Shown here piece after piece: positions 43,972 through 54,085 of a DNA stretch of 64,000 nucleotides. The stretch's first letter is position 1. Every line of letters begins with the position of its first letter. This DNA is from Oikopleura dioica (lineage: Eukaryota > Chordata > Appendicularia > Copelata > Oikopleuridae). The stretch lies in assembly GCA_907165135.1 (NCBI GenBank), contig OU015568.1, positions 814,501-878,500 on the forward strand, in the 5' to 3' direction. The position numbers and the translations under genes are program-made. Under the pieces are notes generated by a model. That model ran no database searches and was not told the DNA's origin. It saw nothing but the letters and a program-made list of their open reading frames with translations.

Positions 43972-46900
43972 TCAAGTGGAGATTAGATGAGATGCGTCAG
44001 TATTCGAGTTCACAAATCCTTCGAAAGATGTTCTGTGTGACAGTTTCCGCCGGCTAGAAATAGCTTTTTCAATCGTAAAAGAAGAATAAACGAACCCATA
44101 TTGAACTTGGATCTGCGCTCTTTCCGCGTATTTTCGATGAATATTCAGCGCAGAAACTGAAAAGTTGTTTTATTAATTAATTAAATAATTGACCCGCTTA
44201 CCTCCAATAAGACCGACTGCAATTAGAGCTCCGAAAATGCCGATTGTAATGTTAATTGCTCTTTGCCGATCTTTCAAAGCAAGATAATTGTCGATTTCTT
44301 TGTAGAAACATTCATCTTTTGGCCTTAAATAAACATAATTGGACACTTATCCAATCAATTGTTGCTGAATCGATGTATTTTAAGACACTAACGGGTCGGC
44401 GCAGGTCGGAATCGGCGCTTGAAACCAAGCCATTTGTCCACACCAGCAATTCGGATCGGTTCTGAAACATTCGCAGTAGTCGTTCCAGTGTTTCGAATCC
44501 TCAGGGCAATGAGCTCCGATATCCTGACTATGCTCCAGCGCTGCAGAGGAATCGAGATCGTTGTCATACAGCCATGCTCCGGAGCTTGATTGTCGATAAA
44601 TCACTCGAGTGTAGTTTCCATCTGTGTCGTTGAAGAACCAAACGTCTTTTTCGGCTAGTTTTGTCAAGGTGACGTTTTTCTGAAAATTTGACGTCTGAGT
44701 CAGCACTGACGAAATTTGTAAAATTACTAGAGTTTTGTCGGGATTCTCAGGATTATACGTGACATTAATTTTATGACAGCAGCCAGCGTGTACGCACGAT
44801 ATACTCATGCGGGAAGCGCTCAGGGCTCCATCTTCGTCGAAAAGAGCGGCTGGCCGCCAGTTAGGAGCTGAATCAGTCGAAGAATCCTTTTCGTTTCCAA
44901 GATAGAACCACTTGTTAACATCGCCGGGACATTCACTTGTTCCCTCTTCAAGTTAGTTTAGTTGGAAGAATATTTTTTTAAGAAGTTCTTTACCTCCATA
45001 AATCATCGCATTTGTATCATTCAAGACATCCGAAACATGCCAATTTTGCATCTTGCTACAAATCAACTTGTTTATTTTCTTGACGGAAAAGATTTCTTAC
45101 TCTGAGAAGAAGAGGTAGAATTTTTGTCGTTGCAGTTGTTGGAGTCTTTTTCGTAAATCATTCGATCATTCAGTTTAAGCGCTTTTCGCAGGGTGTATTT
45201 ATCATGTTGGTGGACTACTTCGCTCGTTACTAAAATTATTTTAATTTAATTCTGAAATGAAGAAAACATGGAAAAAGAACTTTAAGCTTAAGGGGGTCCC
45301 AAACGATTTTTCCGAAATGAGCCATTTTCAAACGGCGCTCACGGCGTCACGGACTTAGATTTTTCAAAAATTATTTTTCGTTTAACTAGATCATTCTTAG
45401 ATCTAGTGAAGCGTGTCTCAAATTTTTTAATCCAATCACATTCGGCGCTAGAGCGCTGAGAAGGTAACCATCTCGCGCAAAATCGCGTTTTTGGGTACTT
45501 TTTGAACGAGATTTACTCCAAAAATTTAGGAAACAATTTATTTCTTTCCTATGGTTTCTAAAAGGTCTAACGCTAATCTAGTGAAGCGTATCTCAGTTTT
45601 CAAATTCCAAAAATGATAATGTAACGAAGACGATCAAAATAATGTACGATTTTGAAATTTCAACCATGCGAATTGCCTTCCGGGCATTACCCAAACCCAT
45701 ATTTTCGGGCATAAATAGAAAGTTGAGCTCATAGCCTTTCTAAAAATGTGCCATATTCGTACTTTAGACAACTGTAAATAAGGGTTGATTTTTTAATTTC
45801 CATGCAAATACATCAAAATTGGCCACTTCAAGGTCAATTTTGGACACTTTTCTAAAACAATCGAAAAAAGCTAGAGACCTTTTTTGAAGCTTTTTGCATG
45901 AGGAATTCAAATCTGAAGAGTAAAATCTAGAATTCGAAAAATCTAAAAATCGTGGGGACCCCTTAATAAGCGTTTTGATATCTAATTAAAAGCCGCGAAG
46001 CGGCTTCGCCAAAATTACTATTTTAGTTTATTTTTTGGGTTTACGCGAAGCCGCTTCGCGGCTCTGTTTATAGAAAAGCCGCTACGCGGCTTTTATTGAT
46101 ACTCTTTCAAAAGTTGACTCAGGTTTCAGGGGAAGCCTGAGTCAGGACAATTCATCAAAGAGCAAACCTGAATAACTGCCGACTGCTTCTGGAAACTTCA
46201 TTCCGATCCCGTCCTTAGCCGTAACCTTGATTTCCATTTTCTTGCAACAATCGCCCATATTGTAAACAAAACTGGTGCCAGTGTGGTCGCTTCGAAAATG
46301 CGTCTTGGCGCATTGAGGGGGTGACGTTTTAATCCATTTTGCGCCACCGCAACGGGATGTGGAAAGATTGTGGAGGGTCGGATCGCAGATACTGAACCAG
46401 GAGACGATTTGGTTGGGGCACAAAGCGTCGCTGATTGGTGTGTGCTGGAGTCGCTCTTCTGGATCCAAACTTGGGCCCATGGTCCATCTTGGGCTGAAGC
46501 TGATTTTTCTGTCGACGTAGATGTAGTAGGAAAGGCCTTCTTCCTTGCATGCGACGTATTCGTAGACGGTCGAGTTCACTTTGGTGAATTTTGCCACTCG
46601 ATTGCTGTAGTCGCCATTGCAAGTTTGAAAAGTGTAGCGATGGTAGAGCTCCTCGCAGCAAGAACTTGTGAGGCTTTGGCGAGAAGTCGGCGCGGCAATT
46701 TCAAAATGCTCCTCTCTTCCGCACGAGCAAGTCGATTGCTTGTAGCAGGGACATCTGTAGAGCCACTTGTTGTAGTAATTCGGGCATTTTGAGGGCTTGT
46801 CGGCGTGGGCTCGGGTGAGATTTATATCCATAGGCGGGCTGGTGTCTGGAGAGTTTTCGGGGCGGATTTCCAGGTAGTGCTCGTAATAAGTCCAGTTGAA

Positions 46901-47236
46901 CTTGCCGAGCTCTTCCACTGCCTGCCCAACGAGGGAGAGAGTATAATTGACTGTAAAACGGGCTCAAAAGAAGAAAAAAATTGAAAAAAATTTTTTATAA
47001 TTTTTACTCATTCTTTTCTCAAATTTCAAATGATATTTCTGAGCCGTGACTGTAACTGTACCCACGCCATGATCCGTTAGCGTTTGTTGTCCCTTATTTT
47101 CATAGTAAGTATTGTTTATCTGTCTGAAAGCATTCAAAACAGTCTGATCCTGTCTTCCAACTTTGAAATAGACGACTTCTGGACATGAACTCTCTACTAT
47201 TGTTGAAAAAATAGAAAATAAGACAAAGTTCTTCAT
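43972..47236 (-). CDS. Receptor-like protein with repeated Cys modules
   Basis: Exons: 47236-about 47009; about 46950-46150; about 45236-45103; 45055-about 45000; about 44949-44389; about 44333-44208; about 44160-43972. Seen: signal peptide (MKNFVLFSIFSTIVESS), an N-glycosylation-rich ectodomain with four CP....W units (CPNYYNKW, CPNQIVSW, CPGDVNKW, CPEDSKHW), two with CxCG (STCSCGREEHF, PNCWCGQMAWF), each linked to a CC-containing beta segment (SSCCEEL, GDCCKKMEI, AGCCHKINV); then one transmembrane helix (ITIGIFGALIAVGLIGG) and a basic cytoplasmic tail. No known domain recognised. One intron (45056-45102, 47 nt) must be GA-AG. The intron 45237-46149 is filled with repeats. Type I receptor or adhesion protein is inference. 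Confidence 0.7.
45985..46150. mobile_element. GCCGC hairpins with family B end
   Basis: AAGCCGCGAAGCGGCTT, GAAGCCGCTTCGCGGCT and AAGCCGCTACGCGGCTT palindromes followed by facing TGACTCAGGTTTCAGG and CCTGAGTCAGG at 46103-46146. In an intron of the Cys-module gene, directly next to its exon. Confidence 0.6.
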
Positions 47237-48904
47237 ATTTCAAAAAAATGATTCTGAAAAAAAATGTCCGGGAAAAGAAAATTCTTCGCAAAGAAACTGT
47301 ATTTATTTTTGGCCGGAAAAATAACGGATTGTAAGAATTTCGCTCCTGTTTTGATAACTTCGTTTGCTGCAGGAAATCGGTTGCTTGTTTCCAATGACTT
47401 TAAAATAAAAAAAACAGATGGTAAATTCAACGGATAGAGACTTCCCAGGTAAGTTTCAGGTACCTCAGGGTTAGGGTTAGGGCTAGGCCCACAGGGTACG
47501 AGATGACTCCCTACCATCAATAGTGAAAATGATCATCAGCTTCTGGGGTTTCTAAAACTATATTATGTCTACCCTTCTAAGCTAGGAAAAAGCTCAGTTA
47601 TGAGTGATTTTCCCTAGTTATGCCAGGGTTGTGACTAACCCACTTTCCTGATTTCCTATCCCAGGTGTGGGAAAAGGGCTGTAATTGATTGCTTCATAAA
47701 AAGCAATAATTGAAGGAAAACTAATTCAATAAACTAAAGTTATCCTGAGTTCGTGAAAATTTTCAAACGGTTTCGATCAAAAAGTATTATCAACCAAAAC
47801 GGCTCTATTACGGAGATAACAGGATATCGCCTCGTCTAAATTTAGCTGCCAGAGAAGTCTGAAAGAGGCGGTACTTGAAAGGAGAAAATTTAAATTTTGG
47901 CGTGAAAAAGGTTAAATTTGACATTTCTTCAATTTTAAGCGCGGCCTTTTTGCGAATTTGACAAACCAAGGGATCACAAACAGAGATTGATTACAAGCAG
48001 GAAAGGATTAGGGCGACCGTTGGTTTCGTAGACGATTTTTTGCGGTAAGTCACAAATTCCACAATACGAAGATTTATTGCAAAGAAAAACAGAACATTCG
48101 AGTTTTCAACATTGAGAGAAAAACCAAGTTCAATTAAAAGAAGCTGATATGAAAAGGTAACTTCAATTTTTTGGCATTTTCGGGATTTTTATGTTAGATT
48201 TTTTGAATATTTTTGGAAAAAAAATGATAAAAATCGTCCAAAAATTACCAAAAAAATTTTTTAAAATCGCGGTTTTTCCCGATTATTTATTTTATTTGTC
48301 GAAAAATCGCGTATTTTCATCCAAAATTTCGCGTTCAAGGCGCATTGATTACGGAGATTAACAAATTAGAGTGACCCTGTCAGTTAGGTTCCTCAAAATT
48401 ACACGCGTCGGTTTCGTAATCCATCAGAAACGGACTCGTTTTGGTTTCAACAAAAGGGAGAATGCAGAAAGAACCAGTTGAGGTTGCTCTTTTTCTTATC
48501 TTCGAATTTTCGGATTTTCAAATTTCCTGATTAAACCCGCAAGAAGGCTCAAATACCAATGTAAGAGCAAAAAGAAAGCTTATAAAGCCCACAGTCTGTA
48601 GGCCACAGAGCTGATAAGGCGACTGATAAGGCTGATTCTAGAGAAACAAAGATAAAGAAATCTCAAACAACGTTTACTTACCCTCTGTGCTGTGGCTAAG
48701 AGAAGGATTATGTCAAAAAAAACATTGTTTTTTGAATAATTTTGGCTTTTTTGCGAGACTTTTTTTTTTTCGAGCATTGTTTCAATTTTTGGAATTTAAG
48801 GACTCATCTCTTATGAAAAATATTTTTCAAAAAGCCCTCAATCTTTCCCGCAAAGTCTATTTTTCTTCCTCTTTTTCTTCAACCTTACATTGTACTTTAG
48901 GACA
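47237..48904. other. Intergenic spacer
   Basis: 1.7 kb between divergent genes. No exon seen; a TTAGGG-like tract at 47468 and repeated TTTTTGGCATTTT-like words near 48170. The 48580-48777 minus frame has no motif. Must hold the promoters of both flanking genes. Confidence 0.45.
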
Positions 48905-51395
48905 ATGAAGAGCTTTCAGAACACTGGCTTTGCGGCACTTTTGATTTTTTGCATCTCGTTTTTGTTTCTTGGAAGCTTGTTTATTCCGAAGAACGAAAAG
49001 GATGAGAATTTTCAGGTGATGATAGAAGAGATTTGGGAAGATCAAAATGAGATTCTCTCGATTTTGACGGAAGAGAATTTTTATCAGAAGCAAAAAGAGA
49101 GACAGGCGAAAATCATAAGAGAAGAAAATCAAGAAGAAAATGAACAGGCTTATTGCGAGCTGAATATCCAGCCCTCAATTGAGAAGAAAATCGAGCCAAA
49201 GTACAACCTTAGCCCGGAAAGATTCCTGACCGCATTTGTCTCTCGAGGCCCAAACAACCAGATTTACTCGCTGAGAGAAACCATCTTCATTGCCCTCGCT
49301 TTGAATAGGACGCTGATTTTGCCGCCCTTTTTCAAACACGACCGTGGCGATCCGACTTCGAACGGATCAAACACGGCTGTGGTCGATTTTGACCAAAGGG
49401 TTGACATTGAAAAACTAAGAGAGCTGATTCCAGGAACGGATTTTTAAAATTAAAATTAAAATTAAAATTAAAATTAAAATTAAAATTAAAATTAAAATTA
49501 AAATTAAAATTAAAATTAAAATTAAAATTAAAATTAAAATTAAAATTAAAATTAAAATTAAAATTAAAATTAAAATTAAAATTAAAATTAAAATTAAAAT
49601 TAAAATTAAAATTAAAATTAAAATTAAAATTAAAATTGATCCTTTCGATAGTCATTCTCACAAAAGATGCATCGAGCGTCTGCCCAAATGGGTTAGGAAA
49701 AATCTTCCGGGCTCAAAAAATCTGTCTTTTCGACGAAAACCCTCCTCGACTCTCTGCCACCCAGGAGGAAATGAATCTTCCAGTGAATTTCGAAACTGAA
49801 AACATCTGCCATCACAAAACTCAGCAGGATAAAATCGTCCCCAATCGGGAGGACATCGACGCGGCTTTTGGAGAAGGTTTTGGGAAAGAGAAAAATCTTG
49901 CGATAAAACGGGTTTTGAGGATGAACAACAAGGACTTGATTCGCGGACTCTTTCAGAAAGAGAAGGACACAGTTTGTGCGGCGACGGGATTTCCCTACGA
50001 AAGTGTGCAAATCATGAATTTGATCAAACATGACGATGAGGCTGGAAATCTTGCTAGGGAAATTATACAGTAAGGCTTACTGAGTAAGCTATACATGTAT
50101 AAGTTTGATAAAGACAATTCAAATAACTGATTTCATTACTATATCATATGAGTTCGTAATTTATTTGCAGAAGAAATTTGGCTTAACGTTTTCGGAAAAA
50201 ATTTCCATCATCAGAATCGCTTCCTTTTTGCTGGAACCAGAAAAACAAAATTATAAAATAAAAAATAATGAACAGTTAAAAGCATTTATAAGCCGTTTAT
50301 TGTTCGTTTTTCTTCATTATTGTTTCACTTTAGAAATAATAATTTTTGATAAAAACCCGCTCTCTGCATCAATTTTATTCTGCTATCGCAGCTGCAGACT
50401 TTCTGGAGTCAATCGACACCCATCAGATGTTTTCGATAAACTAATCTACTGTAAATTATCTACTGATTATCTCAATACTTTTTCCATACTTACTTGAACA
50501 AATTAAGTTATAATTTTCTGGGATTTCAAACATATTTCAGATACACTGAGCGACCAAAACACATTCAAAATCTCGTCCAAAAATTTATCGAAAAATTCGC
50601 CGGGGAAAAAGAAGACCCTCATTTCATGGCGATCCACTGGAGATACGACGAAAAGGACTGGAAAGATGAGCAGTGCAGGCGGAAACCGGACTTCAAAATT
50701 TGCAAGGACTTTGAGATAATGCGAGATCCGGAGAAACTGTCCGATGAAATAGAGAGCTACTTGTCCAGCCTTGAAGAGAAATTCGACTTCATCTACATCG
50801 CCGCTCCTCCATCAGAGCTCGCGCTCATCGAGGGCGTCGGCAAATCCTTCGCTCGGAAAGGACTCATTCCGATCGTTTCTCAAGTCGAAATGGACCAGCT
50901 GATGCGAGAAGAATTTGAAGCTTCTTGTGGCGAAAAGTTCAAAAGCCTGCGATACGAAATACTATCAATGCTAGACAGTGAAATTTGTACAGTTGCGCCG
51001 GTCTTTTATTATTCTATCATGTCGAGTTATTCGATGAATATTCAGCAAGAAAGATTCGTTAGGTTCAAAAATGGCGCGACGAGATTCGTAAGTTGCGATT
51101 TCCAGAATAAAATTCTACTCCCGTGTAACAATTTTAGGGTAGGGTGGGTTGCGTCATTTCAGCGCTGCGCTCCCGGTACAATACCTACCACACTGCCCGC
51201 AGCGAGCGTAAAATCCAATAGAGATGGCGCTTTTTGAGAAAGGCGCTTGCTGCGGGCAGTGTGGTAGGTATTGTACCGGGAGCGCAGCGCTGAAATGACG
51301 CAACCCACCCTACCCTAAAATTGTTACAAGGGAGTAGCTCCTCTTTTCAGAACGGCGACTTATTTGGTGATTCAAGATATGCTCAAATCCACTAG
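48905..51395 (+). CDS. GDP-fucose protein O-fucosyltransferase-like enzyme
   Basis: Exons 48905-49433, 49652-50069, 50541-51087 and 51351-51395. Seen: type II membrane anchor (FAALLIFCISFLFLGSLF), a coiled stem, then a GT65/GT68-like fold: SRGPNNQIYSLRETIFIALA, LNRTLILPPFFKHDRGD, VDIEKLRELIP followed after splicing by VILTKDASSVC, then HFMAIHWRYDEKDW (the GDP-fucose contact region) and SSYSMNIQQERF. Known: such enzymes transfer fucose from GDP-fucose to Ser/Thr of folded EGF or TSR repeats in the ER/Golgi. The acceptor is unknown; EGF-bearing proteins are encoded close by, a suggestive but unproven link. Intron 49434-49651 is GA-AG and carries a hexanucleotide microsatellite; the last intron carries a perfect foldback element. 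Confidence 0.8.
49438..49637. repeat. TTAAAA hexanucleotide microsatellite
   Basis: About 32 uninterrupted copies of AAAATT/TTAAAA, wholly inside the GA-AG intron 49434-49651. The purity suggests recent expansion. On the minus strand it reads as an artificial Asn-Phe repeat. Confidence 0.95.
51115..51337. mobile_element. Near-perfect 223-bp foldback element
   Basis: Two arms of about 88 bp (51115-51203 and 51249-51337) are inverted copies with only about two differences, around a loop of about 45 bp. Arm start ATTTTAGGGTAGGGTGGGTT. High arm identity means recent insertion or gene conversion. It sits in the last intron of the O-fucosyltransferase-like gene, 13 bp before the acceptor of the final 15-codon exon. 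Confidence 0.9.
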
Positions 51396-51518
51396 CCTTC
51401 AGAAAAAAACTTACCTTTTGATGAAAAATCCAATTGGAAAAAAAAAACTCATCATTTCTTCAAAACTTAGAATATCTTTTATTATTTTCTACTGCTTACC
51501 CTCATGATCTTTATATAA

Positions 51519-53882
51519 ATGAAAAAAGAACACGCCCATTTTGTTGACTCAAATCTTGCAAATCAACTTTTCTTATTCAAATACAGAGAAAAAATGAATG
51601 AAACAGGTTTTTTACCAGATGATATCTGGGAGAAAACGTTTATCTTGAGAGGATTACTTTATCTCGTCACGCCCAGGTACTGCTTTTTAATGAGAAAGGA
51701 AATTAAAAAAAGTATTATCTGAATGTCTGATTATTAGTTTTTTTGTCGAGACAAAGCCGATTCATCGAAAATTCTAATTGATTTTTTCAAGTTGAGTGAA
51801 TATCAGAAAATCATGCTAATTGTAGTGAAACGAGTCCGAAAACGCTTGATGATGTTCCTGATGTTGTGGCGATGGTCATTCCTTACTTTTTCTTCTTCAT
51901 TGTTCTTGAAGGAATTATTTGTCAATTCAGGCATTGGTTTTTTCTCGGCTAAGATGGGATAGTTGTTCCTGATTTTTCCTTTTTAGCCCTTTTTTCTGGA
52001 AAAAAACCTGGATAAAGATGGACCAAGGGTCGATTTCGATTCAACGACAGTCTGGCTTCCATGTCGCATGCAACCTGCTTGCGCGTTTTTGAGCTTATTG
52101 GAGAAGTCGCAATCGAGTACCACATGTACATCCTTGCTTACGAAAAGTTCCACTTCTTCGAATTCGACCCAGAAAGCAAGACGACTTGGATTCTGGCGCT
52201 GCTTGGCGCGGATCTTTCTTATTACTGGGCGCATCGGGCGATGCATGAAGTCAATTTGATGTGGAGTGCGCATCAAGTTCATCACAGGAAAAATGCTCAA
52301 AAAGAACTGGCCAGTACGGGGATCGAACCCGCGACATTCGCGTTATTAGCACGACGCTCTAACCAACTGAGCTAACCGGCCTCTGCCCTCGGGCGCGTGA
52401 ACTAGAGTTGTGAAAATTGAAAACTAAGCCGGCAAGAATATTCTTCTATGAAAGAAAATGAGCGTCAAGAAGTGTTTTGGCTCATTATATTCGACCGGCA
52501 AACATCTTGTTTCTCACAAATAAGTCTTGCTCAAATTTGATGAAATCATGTCATGAGAACATTGCCGTATATAATGAGCTACTTATGAGTATTTAACAAA
52601 GCGGCGAAGATTATAATCTTTCGATGGGAATGCGCCAAAGTATATTTCAACGATACACAAGCTGGCCGTTTTACATTCCGATGAGGGTTCCCAAGTCGAT
52701 AAGAACCGGCCTCTTTCAAAAATAACGCGTAATTTAATTGGTTACTTCCCCGGTTTGTAATCGCGTTATCTTTCATCATAGGATCTTCATAAAATTGTCA
52801 ATCAAGAAAGATACTTGTCGATCAAACCTTTGTGTACTTTCCCCTGTGAACCCAAATTTCGCTTGCTCTTTTCGGAATTCCGCCGCAATCGTTCATCATG
52901 CACCACGGAATGGGCCTCCTCTATCAATTCTGGATTCACACAGAACTCGTTGATGGACTTGGAGACTTTTGAACTATTTTCTCAACGTCCCAAAACACCA
53001 TCAAGTCCATCATGGGAGAAATCCATATTGCATTGACAAAAACTACGGCGCTTGCTTGATCATTTGGGACAGAATGTTTGGCACTTTTGCGGATAGAGAT
53101 GCTGACCGAGGTTTGTCTCTAGAAAGAAATTTCTTCAAACGCAAAATTTAGATTACAAGGATGAAAAAATCGCCTACGGACTCATTCCACCAGTCAATTC
53201 TTTTGAATATTTCACGGTTCAATTTCATTCACTCAAAAAGGTAAGACTTCTTTCTGAAAAAAAACTTGATTTTTCTAGCTAATCATTCGATTCTTCAAAA
53301 CCCCCGAAGTCATCAACAAGCTAAAAGTGCTCTTCTACGGGCCAGGGTGGAACCCGAAGGACAACATTCGCCTTGGGGATCCCGCCAAGCTCCCGAAGAT
53401 TCACAAAGGAGATGAGAAAAAATTTCACGACCCGGAAGTTTCTTCATTTTTGGGTCTTTACGGACTCCTTCAAATGGCACTGACGGGTAAGTTGAATGGT
53501 AAAACTATTGATAAAGAAATTTTAGCACTGGTTCTTGACCATTTTCTGAATTTGAAAACGAATGAATATTCATTTGCGTTGAATATGACGACGATAATTT
53601 GGATATTTTGGTCTATGTGCTCTGTTGGAATCATGATGGAAGGAGTCACGACTTTCATGGAAATCATGAGGGTCGCCCTTACTTCTTGGTATTTCTATGA
53701 CTCTGAGACCTTTCCAGAGCGAAAACAGTAAGTTTTTCTCTTCAAAAATATCCCCAAAGCTTTTTTTAAGACTTCCAATCGACCTTTTCATCCCGTTTCT
53801 TCTGAGCTCCGTCGCTGCTGTTTTTCTCAAACTTCAAAAATCCACTTCAAATTCCGCTGTTCAGAAAATAAAGCCCTCATAA
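51519..53882 (+). CDS. AGMO: Alkylglycerol monooxygenase (TMEM195), with frame breaks
   Basis: Seen: SETSPKTLDDVPDVVAMVIP and an early transmembrane segment, then the fatty-acid-hydroxylase His boxes ADLSYYWAHRAMHEVN, SAHQVHH and PKHHQVHHG, plus MRQSIFQRYTSW, GLLYQFWIHTELV, KNYGACLIIWDRMFGTF and YGPGWNPKDN. Known: AGMO is an ER membrane di-iron enzyme that cleaves ether lipids using tetrahydrobiopterin. Exons include 51519-51676, about 51780-51930, 52018-52287, 52602-about 52665, about 52860-53130 and four more to 53882. Intron 51931-52017 is GC-AG and 52288-52601 is GA-AG and carries tRNA-Ile. Two spots do not splice cleanly: the entry to the exon near 52860, and TTTTGAAC at 52967, where a one-base gain or two-base loss is needed. 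Pseudogene or assembly indel cannot be told apart. Confidence 0.8.
52308..52381 (-). tRNA. tRNA-Ile (anticodon AAT)
   Basis: Reverse strand: GGCCGGTTAGCTCAGTTGGT start, anticodon loop CTAATAA, T arm GCGGGTTCGATCCCCGT, end TGGCCA. 74 nt, typical eukaryotic tRNA-Ile. Antisense within the GA-AG intron of the AGMO-like gene. Confidence 0.95.
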
Positions 53883-54085
53883 ATTCTTGATTGCTTTTGA
53901 CTCAATCACTTAGTTGAATTTCCACTTTTCTTGTATCCAGCTAAAAATGGTTACTTAGCAACGACTGCTGAGCCAAATTGTCCTCAAACAACAGTCAGAA
54001 ATGACTTCCAGAAGATAGAATTGTGATTTCTGAAAAATAAAATTTGAGAGATAAGAAAGAAAAAGAGGAAGAAAAAGCTGACCAA

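Noticed and set aside
45270-45980. Possible exon in the long intron of the Cys-module gene
   Set aside because: No open frame with splice signals; repeated TCTAGTGAAGCGT words at 45395 and 45580 suggest decayed repeat DNA.
46370-46792. 140-aa plus-strand frame
   Set aside because: It is the complement of the large Cys-rich exon of the minus-strand receptor-like gene.
49332-49661. Minus-strand frame encoding an Asn-Phe repeat
   Set aside because: It is the reverse of the TTAAAA microsatellite inside an intron of a well-supported plus-strand gene.
53570-53830. Minus-strand frame over AGMO 3' exons
   Set aside because: The plus strand has a full chain of homologous AGMO exons with GT-AG junctions here.
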